DNA of 64,000 nt from Henricia sp. BOLD:AAB3569 (GCA_037783545.1 JBBELK010000068.1:1798001-1862000); one strand, 5' to 3'. Positions 22,385 through 32,835 are shown, numbered from the stretch's first letter. Notes: generated by a model not told the origin, from the letters alone. Made by a program: numbers and translations.

Positions 22385-22755
22385 ACCCTTATAGTGTGGC
22401 GCGCCCGGTAGAACGGGGCAGTCGGGTATTGGCGTATATGGGGGCTTTTTGCCCGCCTTTCACATCTGACGTCCTGGGTCCGATTCCTGAGCATGTATGT
22501 GGATTAGGTTTGCATGCCCTATAGACCGTATCGAAAAGCCGCCATTTCGTGGGGCAGTTTCTTTGTTCCTTGAGGACATGCATGGTTGCACATATTGTGC
22601 TTCCAACGGTTTAAGTAACAAAAGGTGCCCCACGAAATGAGGAAACCATGCAGCATTGGGTTCCTCATACAAGAGATTTCCCCGGGGTTTTCCTCACACT
22701 TCTAAAACTCCAACCTCTTCTTCGTTATCTCAAGTTGATAACAAAGTAAAATTTG
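22385..22755 (+). mobile_element. SINE-B interrupted by family H MITE
   Basis: The 5' part (TTGGCGTATATGGGGGC; CTTTCACATCTGACGTCCTG; TGTATGTGGATTAGGTTTGC) matches SINE-B at 63793 up to CCCTA. The tail (TTTCCCCGGGGTTTTCCTC; CACTTCTAAAACTCC; TCTTCTTCGTTATC) resumes after 22650. The SINE at 63880 reads CCCTATACTTGACC without interruption, which fixes the insertion point at the TA. Confidence 0.75.
22520..22648 (-). mobile_element. family H MITE inside SINE-B
   Basis: Starts TATAGACCGTATCGAAAAGC. It carries AACAAAGAAACTGCCC-type and AAGGTGCCCC blocks in inverse order relative to the copy at 28586-28734. The right terminus is decayed. It is younger than the SINE it splits. Confidence 0.7.
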
Positions 22756-24220
22756 ATGGCATATAATGGGCCTTAGTTGAGCACTATAAGTTGACATACA
22801 ATTAACAAAAACGACATTTTGCGGAACCACTAATATAATGCGGCCAGATATATATACTCTGGTAATTTTACATAGGCTCGTGCGTAATTCAAGACACAGT
22901 CAAAGCGTGTGATTATCAACATTATTCTTTAGTTTCCTATGCCTGTGTAATGCTGTTGTTCCTGTTTTTTTTAAAAAGTTTTCCAATCATGCAATCTGTC
23001 TTTAAATGATAAAAATGTTGTTTTGAAACTTTCAAAATATCGGGTCATCAACCTATCGTGCGTTCAACTTGCTGCTGGGAGACGTCTTTCAAGGTGAGGT
23101 GTGGGGTGTTGACCGTATTCTGACGGTATATTGAGAAGGGGGACCAGTGATGAATATATTTCATCCACGCAAGGCTACCGGGTCAACGCACCTCCTTCCC
23201 CGGGAGCAGACCCCGGGTGAGCCCGGCTGGTCGTCCGCTATTGCTTACGGTGAAGGGCCCCATCCCAATATGCTTCTTATTGTAATGTAACTTGACAAAC
23301 GTCAAGAAGATTCCATGGGGCAAAGTATTTCACAAACTTCCAAGGATTACGAGGGATAAATAATCATCTCTTGATTAAAGTCAAACCGGAAGTAATCAAT
23401 AGCTCCCCTCGCATGGCGCTGTCTTGTTTTGAACTCATTCCAGAAACGACACGTGATGCGAATTACAACTGTCTATAACGCACTTATTTGTCAAAATTAA
23501 GGTCACATAAGAAACAGTAATCAACACATTTTTAATGTTTTATCTTTTTCTTCCTTTCGCAAATGGATTTAATTTCAGATGCCCGCAATGCTTCCGAAAT
23601 AAAAAATATAAACCAATCCCTTGTCGCAGCAACAAATCAGGTCTCGCGTGGTGTTTGCCGCATTGAAAACTGAGCGGAGAAAACGGAATGAGATTCGCAC
23701 CCAAGTAAACGGGTGTAACGTACACCAGACCGAAGAGATGCGTTCTATCCCAGAACTTAGGTCCGAAATCTGGTTTTGAATTTTTTTGCCGAGTTTCAAA
23801 ATTGACAGAAATTGTCTAGTTCGGTAGTTTTGAAAGTTCCCGTGCATCAGTTTCTACCATTTATTTAAAACCCCTTTTCATACATCAAATGACCGGAAGA
23901 AATCGGAAGAAATGACCGGAAGAAGAAAGCTAAAACGAGCAATTTCCGAGGCCAAATTGTTTGTCAGATTTGCTTGGTATGTGCATGGATGTGTAAATGA
24001 CCTTTCACTTCACCTGACTGGCCAATACACATGATTTGCAAGCATCAAAAAGAAAATCACTAAATCATCACGAAACGCCGTTTTGACGACAAATGATAGT
24101 CTACATGACCATACCATTGTGTAAAACGGTGCACGGTGTGCTGTCCCTGGCCATGTCCGCATTGGTAACATTTTGGGAAAAGGTTTATTTTATTATCTGA
24201 CAATCCTTCAATGTGTATGG
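22756..24220. other. non-coding interval
   Basis: No gene was recognised. Frames at 23540-23847 are overlapping and featureless. Confidence 0.3.
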
Positions 24221-24224
24221 GTTT

Positions 24225-24345
24225 CTAAAACTCCTCAAAACAAGCTTGGAAATATGTTTTCCATCACCTATATTTCACTTATTTGTGACCTGTTCATATT
24301 ATGTTGCATATCAATGGAAAGTTCATTAAATTTCTTTAGCAACGA
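24225..24345 (+). repeat. CTCCTCAAAA-family repeat fragment
   Basis: AAAACTCCTCAAAA leads to TTTTCCATCACCTATATTTC, then TGTGACCTGTTCATATTATG. This is the inverse of the right end of the element at 25560-25855 (ATTATGAACAGGTTACAAAT and ACTTTTTGAGGGG). Confidence 0.5.
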
Positions 24346-24400
24346 CACCACATATTAATAAATAGTGATTTATTTTAGGGATATTGTGACAGTCACTTGA

Positions 24401-24418
24401 GTTGTTGTTGTTGTTGTT
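24401..24418 (+). repeat. (GTT)n microsatellite
   Basis: Six tandem GTT units. A related TGT/GTT tract lies at about 42107-42122. Confidence 0.8.
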
Positions 24419-24483
24419 AATTTTATGGCATCTTCGGCAACTGAGGCCCTTTATGCCATCAACTATACGGTTTTTTAAAGCTT

Positions 24484-24702
24484 TAACTATAAGTTTATTA
24501 TCAGCTGGAGATGACGAAGAAGGAGTTGCAGTTTTAGAAGTGGGAGGAAAACCCCCAGAGAAATCCCCAGGGAAAAACCCACGCGGTCAATAGGGACTGC
24601 AAACCCAATCCACATACACAACCAGGATTTTAACCCGGGACACCAGAGGTGAAAGGCGAGGAAAGAACCACTCATACGCCAACCCGACCGCCCTCAGTCG
24701 TC
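24484..24702 (-). mobile_element. SINE-B, near-complete copy
   Basis: On the minus strand this reads GGTTGGCGTATGAGTGGTTC, TTTCCTCGCCTTTCACCTCT, a B box (CCGGGTTAAAATCC, damaged), then TGTATGTGGATTGGGTTTGC and a tail ending CTTCTTCGTCATCTCC. It matches the copy that runs off the right edge of the window. The A-box-like GGCGTATGAGTGG and B box mark RNA polymerase III ancestry. Confidence 0.7.
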
Positions 24703-24734
24703 ACTTGATGGTTCAGCAACTCTGATGTGGGCGG

Positions 24735-24940
24735 GTCTCAAACAGAATTTGGCAAACATGTGCCATTACATTTATTCGACCAAAAAATGAAATCTCTGTC
24801 ATAACGAGGAATAAACAATACATTATTGGTATGCACGTTTTGTGCTGTCTTTCACACAAATGCATGATCAATACAGACTTTCCAATGATATGACATACAT
24901 AGTGCTGACAAATTTCCAAACCTTTTTGAGAAGTTTTAGT
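24735..24940 (-). repeat. CTCCTCAAAA-family repeat, inverted copy
   Basis: The minus strand reads AAACTTCTCAAAAAGGTTTG, GAAAGTCTGTATTGATCATG and GTTTATTCCTCGTTATGACA. This parallels 25563-25740 block for block. Confidence 0.6.
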
Positions 24941-25559
24941 TTCATCTGGTGTACGTCAGGAAAACCTGACAACAGGGAACCACATTCATTTTATTGCTGT
25001 CATGGTTGCCAGCATCCATGAATACAAGCCTTTAAACATGTCAGTGTTTTGAATGTGACGTCAGCTGTAAATCTCGAATCCCATTATATTTCTGAAAATG
25101 GCGGCAAACTTTAGTAAATAGCCAAAAATGAAGGTTTCGTAAATTGTTTCCATTAATATTTTCTCCCGATTTCCCTTTAGAGTCGTAGTAATTATTTCAG
25201 TAATCAAGTCATCGTTTGATCTAAAGAAATCTGACATCGTAGATCAAAAAAATAGATGAATAACGGCAACTCGACTCCACTAAATTTATTGAAAATCATT
25301 TAAACCAACCTCAAGGGGGCGCTGTAACCAAAAAGCACTGGTACCTCGAGGCTCGTAACAAGTGATCGAAAAATAATGTTCCAATTCAAACCAGATGTAG
25401 ATTCAGAACATTTACGACACCAAAATAGTTATCGGCAGCTTTTGTCCGCGTGTGATCCGTGCAGACTATTCATGGATTGACAGTGGATACAAAACGTCGC
25501 TCGTTTGGTGTCCTTGTGAGTAATTTAAAGTAATAAAAAACGCCCACCATGAACCATAA

Positions 25560-25855
25560 TAAACTCCTCAAAAAGGTTTGGAAATTTGTTAACACTGTTT
25601 GTCATATAATTGGAAAGTCTGTTTATTTACCATTACAATGGTGACCCATTTGTAATGATCATGCATTTGTGGGAAACGCAGCACAAACAACATTTTAATA
25701 TGTCTTGTTTATTCCTCGTTATATAGAGATTTCAAATTTGGAAAATTCTGTCTGATACCTACCCGCAATCCCATTGATACGCAACATGATTATGAACAGG
25801 TTACAAATAACCGAGGTATGGAAAACAAATTTATATACTTTTTGAGGGGTTGAGA
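25560..25855. mobile_element. CTCCTCAAAA inverted-repeat element
   Basis: The left end AAACTCCTCAAAAAGGTTTG is matched at the right by ACTTTTTGAGGGGTT. The body holds TATAATTGGAAAGTCTG, AATGATCATGCATTTGTG and TTTATTCCTCGTTATATAGA. Relatives are at 24225, 24735 (inverted) and 32417-32560. No frame of note. Confidence 0.6.
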
Positions 25856-25871
25856 ATGGGTATAAGACCAA

Positions 25872-26111
25872 GGGCCAATTTCATGGCGCTGCTAAGCACA
25901 AAAATTTGCCTAGCACAGGATTTATTTGCTCTATTTTGCAAAAATGGACTGCCAGCCAAAATCGTAGGTGGTGTGTATATTGAAAGGTATTCTCCTACTC
26001 TTGCGAAAAACACAAGTTGGCGTATAATTTTGGCTTGTAATCCATTTTATAAAGCAAATAAATTCTGTGCTAAGCAAATTGTTGTGCTTAGCAGCGCCAT
26101 GAAATTGGCCC
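25872..26111. mobile_element. GGGCCAATTTCATGGCGCTG foldback MITE
   Basis: Left end GGGCCAATTTCATGGCGCTG, then CTAAGCACAA. The right end is its inverse TTGTGCTTAGCAGCGCCATG leading to AAATTGGCCC. The arms of about 60 bp also include AGCACAGGATTTATTTGC, paired with GCAAATAAATTCTGTGCT. It is 240 bp long. Ends of this kind are familiar as an abundant repeat in echinoderm and other deuterostome genomes (from memory, not checked). Confidence 0.75.
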
Positions 26112-26949
26112 TAGGTTAAACGAGTTATTATTGTAAACATAATTGCATAACAAAGTAGGCACTGTTTTATTATATAATTCTTGCAATTATCCCATCACAT
26201 GTCACCGCGAGAATCCACAAAAATCCACAGTGTGCCGGTTGGTGAATAATGGGCAGAAGAAGAATAGGGCTAATAAACAGAGAAAATATCACGACCGGTC
26301 GTGGGTTCGAGTCCCACCCGACCATCCGAGCACACTAGTGCATACTGCGTCGTGTATGGGCAAATTACATCCATCGTTTAACATCGTATGGGCTGACGCA
26401 ATAATTCTCTTATTTCAAGATTACTTTTGTTATCTTTTAACCTTTTGCAAACCGGGAGCAAAACACGAATTTTTCAATCCTATAACGCCAATTTGACCCA
26501 CTTGAATCGACAAAAAAAAAACTCGCGTAACTTGTTCGTGTTTTCACTTATATTTGTTAATATAATTTTTTGCAAAATAATTGTAGACATACAAGACAGT
26601 CCTTAGACAGATATCAGCAACTATCAACCCGAGCATTTCTCGGCCATTTCAACGGGCCCATGTCCGCTGTCAACCTGCCCGTCAACACCGCATGAGACTA
26701 GACTCCCAACGAGTCAAGCCCGTGGAGAACCTAATGATCCTTCCGGTAGACAGAAACGAAACCGGAAAACGGACTTGCGCGGAGCTGGACACAATTTATT
26801 TTTCCAGAACGATACAATTATACATTTTGCCTCCTTATTTTGACGATTAAACACTTTCGTGTGTGATTTTGATGACGGTATAACGAATGTGGTTCCAACT
26901 GTTATCCAATAGATTTTCGTAGTGCATGTCTGCAAATTCTATGCATAAT
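26112..26949. other. non-coding interval with a T-arm-like box
   Basis: GTGGGTTCGAGTCCCAC at about 26300 forms a perfect tRNA-type T stem-loop. The rest of a cloverleaf is not present, so it is treated as a SINE or tRNA remnant. No gene was recognised elsewhere. Confidence 0.35.
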
Positions 26950-27486
26950 TTAAAGGGCCCCCGAAATGCTCAATAACTTTATGCACAGTTTTTGCTGCAT
27001 ATATGAAGGATTACTTGTGTATAAAGACAATAACTACTGTTCATTTTGATGCCCCAACTTTCATAATTTCTTCACATAAACTCACAGAAAGAGGGCGCTG
27101 TTTGGGGCATGTCACTTTAAGAACACACAGCAGAAAAGCAAAGAAAAAACATAAGACTTCAAACTGGAATTGTGAAAAAATGCTGCAGTTTACAACAGTC
27201 AACATGTAAAACAAACCTAAACCATCATAGGTTACAAAAGTTTTAGCAAGTTGGAGAAAATTGTGAAAACTTTTGTGCACAGTTGAATGAGATTTTCCTG
27301 TGTTTTCCTAATGTGACATCACCCCTTTACTCATGCATATGTAAATTTTCATTAGCATAAAAATAAAAAACCTTGATTTTAACCCCCAAAACAACTTCCA
27401 AGTAGGGTTTTTATTATTGTAAATTAATGGACTAGTTCCATAGCACAGATTTCATTGATAAAAACACCATTTCAGGGTCCCTTTAA
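26950..27486 (+). mobile_element. family E TTAA MITE, copy 3
   Basis: TTAA at 26950 is followed by AGGGCCCCCGAAATGCTC. The right end is CATTTCAGGGTCCCTTTAA. It matches copy 2 through GGGCGCTGTTTGGGGCA, AAACATAAGACTTCAAACTG and AGTTGAATGAGATTTTCCTG. The segment TTACTCATGCATATGTAAAT at 27330 is absent from copy 2 but present in the 581 bp subfamily. This copy therefore links the two subfamilies. Confidence 0.75.
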
Positions 27487-27681
27487 TGATAAAATGTAGC
27501 TTTTAACGACCACAAAGCCTGTCCGGGGCACAAAGCCTACCCAGCAATTATTGCAACCATATAAATTAAAGAAAAGAGTTAATGAAACAGCTCATCACTA
27601 GACAATGTCACAAGAAACATCTGAGAATTCGGATATATATATTACGATAACGGCCTTTAATACTGAAATTATTTGCGCTAA

Positions 27682-28010
27682 TAGACCGTATCGAAAAGCT
27701 GCCATCTTGTGGGGCACCTTTTGTTACTTAAACTGTTCCACAATGTAAGCACAATAGACTACTGAAGTGAAAACGTCACCCTTTGTGTGTTGCCATGGTT
27801 TTTGGGTCTACACTAAAACCAGTAAACTGTTTCCCTGCGCTATACCAATGGACGTTTCAGATTACCAGCGAATGTTTAGACCCAATTACCATGGCAACTG
27901 ACGTCACACTTTAGTAGTCTATAGGCCTAGGCTACATGTATTTGCAAGCATGCATGTCCTCAAGGAACAAAGAAAAACAAGATGGGGCCCACAAAATTCG
28001 ATACGGTCTA
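27682..28010 (+). mobile_element. family H MITE split by family Y
   Basis: Ends TAGACCGTATCGAAAAGC and ATTCGATACGGTCTA. The halves carry AAACTGTTCCACAATGTAAG and CATGCATGTCCTCAAGGAAC, as in the intact copy at 28586. Between them sits the Y element at 27753-27923. The intact copy reads AAGCACAATATGTGCAACCA, which locates the insertion at a TA. Confidence 0.75.
27753..27923. mobile_element. family Y MITE nested in family H
   Basis: Left end TAGACTACTGAAGTGAAAAC; right end TCACACTTTAGTAGTCTATA. The inner blocks CCAGCGAATGTTTAGACCC and CCATGGCAACTGACGTCACA are inverted relative to the copy at 61203-61366. The copy at 10560 is more distant. Confidence 0.75.
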
Positions 28011-28585
28011 TTGCATAACCCAGCACGATTTGTGACACAAAGATTCCCCCCTTGTCTCAATATTTTAACGCACTCTTAGCTTTTGTTAATGTTAACATGA
28101 TATCTAAAGTCTGGAAAGAAGCCTTTTAATGAAAATTACATATATGTGTCCAAGACACAATGCAGACACAATGAATACTCTGGTATGGGCCGAATGCTAA
28201 AAAGCGCCCTACTCCACCTCCCAAGATAACAGAACAAACAAGAATTCCATTCTGCGATGTGCCGTGAGAAGAAAGGGGTTTGAAATTCAACACTTGTATC
28301 GAAAGATACGAGTAGACCACACATCCGTGTCCAAATATATTAGAATTAATTTTCTGAGGTGTGAAAACAAGAACGCAGTAAATTGCCCGCGATGGTGTTG
28401 AGAGATGTACAGTTAGAAAGGTATAGCTGGAGTGGGTCCTTTTCAGCGACATTGAAGCATGATGTTCTCAAAGGCGGCATAAATTTAGTTTTTTGCCAAA
28501 AGTTGAATTAACAACCGATGCATCTGGGTTATTTAGTATTATTTAATCAAAACACCAACCTTTTCATACGTTTTTGCAAATCGTG

Positions 28586-28734
28586 TATAGACCGTATCGA
28601 ACAGCCGCCATCTCGCGGGGCACCTTTTGTTACTTAAACTGTTCAACAATATAAGCACAATATGTGCAACCATGCATGTCCTCAAGGAACAAAGAAACTG
28701 CCCACAAGATGGCGGCTATTCGATATGGTCTATA
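28586..28734 (+). mobile_element. family H MITE, intact copy
   Basis: 149 bp. TATAGACCGTATCGAACAGC at the left pairs with GGCTATTCGATATGGTCTATA at the right. GCCGCCATCTCGCGGGGC pairs with CCCACAAGATGGCGGC. Used as the empty reference for the nested copies at 22520 and 27682. Confidence 0.8.
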
Positions 28735-28884
28735 CTACCTTTAATGAGACTGCCAACAATTATTTTTAAAGGCCAGTTGTGTCATATCTCTAATGCCCCC
28801 AAAATGTTACTTTGGTTGACGAGAAAACCTAAGTCAAAGTGTTGATAGCAATGGCGACGATTTCTTTCCCCAAGTTGGTACGTT

Positions 28885-29251
28885 TTAAAGGAGTGTGACC
28901 AGATCACTTTTTTTTACCCATAACTCCCCGGGACTTACCTTATGGGTCATGAGATTTTTATATCATAACATCCGTTATATTTTTCTGATTACGAAACTGA
29001 AACTCCCGCGCTTCTAGGCCGCATATTTCCGAGGATATCGTCGAAAATCCACCGATTATTTGTAAACTAATTTTCCAGTATCAACGTTTATCCACTGAAA
29101 GTCGACTCGATAGTTTTGTTCAATTTTTTACTGGAAATCGCGAATTTTTTCGGGTTTTTGGGACATGGGAGGTGTGTATGGGAGTTACTTGATAATATTG
29201 GTAAGTTACATCGAAAACTATTTTCCAGAAACTCTGGTCACGCTCCTTTAA
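28885..29251 (+). mobile_element. family P1 TTAA MITE, copy 1
   Basis: 367 bp including both TTAA. Left end TTAAAGGAGTGTGACCAGA; right end TCTGGTCACGCTCCTTTAA. It is more than 95% identical by eye to 49392-49758 and, inverted, to 59973-60342. It shares TTTCCGAGGATATCGTCGAA with family P2, so P1 and P2 are sister families. The TTAA target points to the piggyBac or Kolobok superfamily; the sequence does not decide which. The similarity among copies suggests recent movement. Confidence 0.85.
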
Positions 29252-29338
29252 TTAACAACTGAAGGTTTTAAGGTGTGCGCACATTTACCACTCACTTGAC
29301 ACGAATGCATGCGTGGATATTGAAGGTTTTCTGAAGCA

Positions 29339-29480
29339 TTAAAGGCAAGGCTCGTCAGCAATGCGCGCGCGCCAAATTCGTGCCACGAAATACGCAGCTC
29401 CATAGCAAAGGTATATGGAGCTGCGTATTTCGTGGCACGAATCTGGAGCGCGCGCATTGCTGACGAGCCTGTGCCTTTAA
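29339..29480. mobile_element. GCTCGTCA foldback TTAA MITE, copy 1
   Basis: An almost complete palindrome between TTAA sites. AAGGCTCGTCAGCAATGCGC pairs with GCGCATTGCTGACGAGCC; inside, TACGCAGCTCCATAGCAAAG faces TATATGGAGCTGCGTATTTC. The arms are about 62 bp with a loop of about 10 bp. Copies are at 41699-41839 and 56724-56844. Confidence 0.85.
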
Positions 29481-29737
29481 GTTTAATTGTTGCGTGTATG
29501 GCTAAAATTTATGCAGACTAGTTTACCAACATTCTTCCTTAGATATAAGTTAATCCTTATTCCAGGAATCCATAATATTGTAGCTTAGCATCAGTGCACC
29601 ATTTGCAGTTACCAAAAAATTCACGAGTTGACAATAAAAGCTCTCACGACGGGTAAAATATTGAAAAGTCAGTGTGTTCAAAGCTTGTAAAAATGCATTA
29701 TGCGTGGTGCTTGGCTTTAAATTGATTAACAACTTAC

Positions 29738-30182
29738 ATAAGGGTAATTCCCAAAATTAGGGGTCCAAAAGAGTGACATGTTTTTAATCATTGAAAGTGG
29801 TTTCCCAGTAGAAAATAATTATTTTTATTTGAACAAATGTCACTCAAATTCAATGTTTGTGTGTAGATATGGCACCAAGGTTAATGCAAACTCATTCTAC
29901 AGCCAATTTTCATTTGGGCGGGCGTAGGTAACTCGGGACACCAAACTCCTATCCAATACCATGGAACAAATTATAAGCCTTTATGGTCTTTTGTTTTAAA
30001 TATTTTTCAGGAATCAGAAAACAAAATATTGACGAAAATGATGCTGCCTCCTATAATCACAGGCCACAGTCTATTACTGAGAATTTGTGATGGTCATAAG
30101 TGGTGATTTTTGAAGCAGAGAGTGTCGTATAACTGAGACGCACCAAACATTCTGGATTCCTAATTTTGGGAATTACCCATAA
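29738..30182. mobile_element. GGGTAATTC element with ATAA duplication
   Basis: ATAA, then GGGTAATTCCCAAAATTAGG; at the right CCTAATTTTGGGAATTACCC, then ATAA. The element is 437 bp between 4 bp duplications. The terminal repeat is about 28 bp; the interior is unique in the window and non-coding. Its ends resemble those at 31740-31985, whose duplication TTAT is the reverse complement of ATAA. Confidence 0.75.
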
Positions 30183-30837
30183 TTGAGTTGCGCGCTCACG
30201 GCGCTGACCCGTATCGCTTCTCACTCACCCACATGCTCTACCCGTGACGGTAACCAGACTATATCGTGTTCAGGAAGCGACCAATGGGAAGGGCCGTCTT
30301 ACCATCCCCAACTCATCAATTTTCTCCCAAGTAATTTCATTTTTAGAACCATGCCTGCCTTAATCGAAGTGATGTTACCGTTTACCGTTTTAGCGGGTGT
30401 CGGGGCAACTCCCTTCCCCAACACATTGGGACTAGGTCTGGTAATAGTTACACCCATTCCTAATCCTTCATGTTGCGCATAGATATAACCTGCCAGTGCA
30501 CAATGAGTGATTGGAAATTGAGACAGATTGAAATCCAACGGGATTTAGTCAAAATATGGGCTCGATTTGACGTATTGACCGCTTGAATGTGTCTTTAATT
30601 TCAAACCTGGATCGCAGTTTCATACGGAAAAAGATCACGCATCGCGCGCGTAATCCACTTTTCTTTTAGCTAATCAGCGTGAAGAAAAAAAAGTCACGTA
30701 ACTGAATATTCTTCATCACATCGAAACGTGTGAGTCATGAGCATGGCTGCGACAATTTTGTGTGAAGTTGGCGCTTGTTCAGCGATGTTCACACGATTTG
30801 TTAAGTGTTGTTCTTTCTCACACAAATTGTCAATTTT
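30183..30837. other. non-coding interval
   Basis: A 99-codon frame at 30183-30482 lacks domains and overlaps one on the other strand. No feature is called. Confidence 0.35.
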
Positions 30838-31150
30838 AAATGGCGGGAACCAATTGTTGAATTGTACGCACGAATTGGTAAATCGCGGATAGGAATTGGT
30901 AAATCGTAGACACGAAATATTAAATCGTGCGCACAAAATCGTCCGCGTGAAGTGGTAAATCTTGCGCATGGAATGATAAATCGTGCGCACGAAATGCTAA
31001 TTCGTGCACGCAAAATGGTAAATTATGCACACGAAATGGTAAATTATGCACACGAAATGGTATATCGTGCGGACAAAATGGTAAATCGTGCGGACAAAAT
31101 GGTAAATCGTGCGCACGAAATGGTAAATTGTGGCTACGAATTGGTCACTA
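30838..31150 (+). repeat. 21 bp minisatellite
   Basis: About fifteen units of a 21 bp motif, consensus ATGGTAAATCGTGCGCACGA, spaced every 21 bases. Since 21 is divisible by three, all frames stay open and give spurious 7-residue peptide repeats on both strands. The units on the right half are the most uniform; the left units are decayed. Confidence 0.85.
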
Positions 31151-31735
31151 AATTTGGTACGGACAACCATTTGGTAGGGACAACCATTTTGAATTTGATC
31201 TCGCCACACTGAATCCAGTTCGTTGAGCTCGTCGATGTTCGGGGTGATATTATTAAAGCACCGTTCTATAGGGAATTTGTGTGACACAAGTCCTCAAATA
31301 ACAGCGCATTCAAATAACATAGCATTAAAATAACAGAGCATTCTTTCGTGAAGAGTAAAGGGATTCCCGGTGTCTCTGGCCGTCGGCTGCCAATGGCGCC
31401 ACCCACCTATGTATCTCGATGTTTAGGTGGAAGACACTTGTAAGCTTAATGCAATTCAGACTACGGGCTGCGAATCGAAGTTCATTAAATCCATGAAATA
31501 AATTTTAAAAACTCCTACTTTGTACAGTTTTTTTTAATTTTCAATAGGACAGATGAGGAAAAAAAAAGAAGAGGAAATGAGCTGATCAGCTGAAAAGTTG
31601 CATGCCTGAGATAAACGGAAAGGGTATATTAAGCAATATTGTTGGGGGAAAATGCACGAGTACGCATTGTTTTATTCTCAAAGGAATAATTTCACAATTT
31701 ATTTTATTTGGTACCACCATTTCGATTATGGGTCA
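31151..31735. other. non-coding interval with shared 'GGCGCCACC' repeat
   Basis: 31340-31490 (TTCTTTCGTGAAGAGTAAAG; CTGCCAATGGCGCCACC) recurs at 41670-41950, where it is split by a GCTCGTCA foldback. Nothing else was recognised. Confidence 0.4.
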
Positions 31736-31989
31736 TTCTATAAATTTGGAGTCTAATTTTTCTGTCCCCGTTACATCTGACATCTTGTAAAATGTTGTAT
31801 TTTGTAAATCCAGGACATGTTCTTTAAATGCCTTCTATTTCAAAGAGTGATTACATGAAATACAATTCATAAAAATATGGTTTGAGGGCATTTTTAATGA
31901 TACTTGTATGGCAAAAAGCAGTATGTCAGGTTTAACGGGGACAGAAAAATGTCACACGTTGGACCCCAAATTTATAGAATGACCCTTAT
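31736..31989. mobile_element. GGGTCATTC element with TTAT duplication
   Basis: TTAT, then GGGTCATTCTATAAATTTGG; at the right CCAAATTTATAGAATGACCC, then TTAT. It is 246 bp long. A second inner pair, TTTTTCTGTCCCCGTTA and TAACGGGGACAGAAAAA, extends the arms. The 4 bp duplication excludes the usual TA, TTAA and 8 bp classes; candidates from family knowledge include Chapaev/CACTA-like and Sola. No transposase is present. Confidence 0.75.
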
Positions 31990-32129
31990 CACTTTGAGTG
32001 AGGCTTCCAACTCATTAACTAGGTTTTCAGGTCATTGCAAATTACTTTAGCTTTTTTTATAACTGTCAAAAATAGGACAAAATTTACAGTTACGAAGATT
32101 GATGAAAACAGACACAATACCGGAGATTT

Positions 32130-32395
32130 TGGGTGATATTAACCCTCCCCTACATCCGGGCTACGTGATTTAGCCTACACCATCCCCCTATACCCCCAAT
32201 CCATAAACGGCAAAAACCGTTAACGGATGTTACATGTGGAATTACCCCAGCCCTACATCCGGGCTACGTGACCAATAAAACCACCCACCGACACCCTCCT
32301 CCCTTTAACTTCTAGACGACAAACATTAACGGATATCGTATGTGATGTTTCTCCTCCTCCTACATCCTGGCTACGTGATCTAAAGTCTTTACCGA
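32130..32395 (+). repeat. about 105 bp tandem repeat, 2.5 copies
   Basis: CCCTACATCCGGGCTACGTGA occurs at about 32145 and 32247 and, as CCTACATCCTGGCTACGTGA, at 32357. Between the copies, GTTAACGGATGTTACATGTG and ATTAACGGATATCGTATGTG also repeat. The units are diverged, so the array is old. Confidence 0.65.
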
Positions 32396-32416
32396 CAACC
32401 CGCCCCACCCTTTAAA

Positions 32417-32560
32417 GATAAACTCCTCAAAAAAAGTTCGGAAAGTCACGTTTGACTGACGATTTCTCTCTTGTTACTAAATCATTTGCCTTGAATTTGG
32501 TATCATTGGAAAGCCCTTTTATTCCTCTTTACAGTGATGTGTCATTTGTTATGATTAATT
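32417..32560 (+). repeat. CTCCTCAAAA-family fragment
   Basis: Begins AAACTCCTCAAAAAAAGTTC and contains ATTGGAAAGCCCTTTTATTC and GTCATTTGTTATGATT, following the order of blocks at 25563-25680. Confidence 0.5.
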
Positions 32561-32734
32561 AATTGGGGGATGTGCAGTATAGCGGAATACAGGGGTGGGT
32601 GGAAAGTGAAATGTCACAAAATTCACTGCTATTGTCATGCAGTGCATTCCCCTTTTGCTTGGAGGATGGGAATGTGTCAATGCACTTTTTCTGGGGGGCG
32701 GGGGGGGGGGGTTAACCCACGTCCCAAGTGGGGA

Positions 32735-32835
32735 GTGCAAAGCCAATCCACGTACACGCCCAGGAATCCAACCCAGGACGCCAGAGGTGAAGGCGGGAAA
32801 AGAACCACTATAGGCCAACCCGACTCGTGTGAGGG
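32735..32835 (-). mobile_element. SINE-B 5' fragment
   Basis: The minus strand reads GGGTTGGCCTATAGTGGTTC, CGCCTTCACCTCTGGCGTCC, TGGGTTGGATTCCTGGGCGT and GTACGTGGATTGGCTTTGCA. The tail is missing; a G-run (32694-32710) lies at the break. Confidence 0.65.

Larger units (their letters stand above)
28766..29600 (+). mobile_element. family D copy carrying two TTAA insertions
   Basis: D blocks occur in order: TTAAAGGCCAGTTGTGTCAT and GTTGATAGCAATGGCGACGA before 28885; TTAACAACTGAAGGTTTTAA and GAAGGTTTTCTGAAGCATT between 29252 and 29338; TACCAACATTCTTCCTTAGA after 29481. Element P1 (28885-29251) and the GCTCGTCA foldback (29339-29480) lie between these blocks, each flanked by TTAA. The right end is approximate. 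Confidence 0.65.

Noticed and set aside
30838-31150. CRISPR-like array
   Set aside because: There are no spacers: the units are directly contiguous. The DNA is eukaryotic.
30799-31287. Repetitive NRAHEMV-like and TIYHFVR-like peptides
   Set aside because: Both strands of the 21 bp minisatellite give open repeats; this is a consequence of a period divisible by three.
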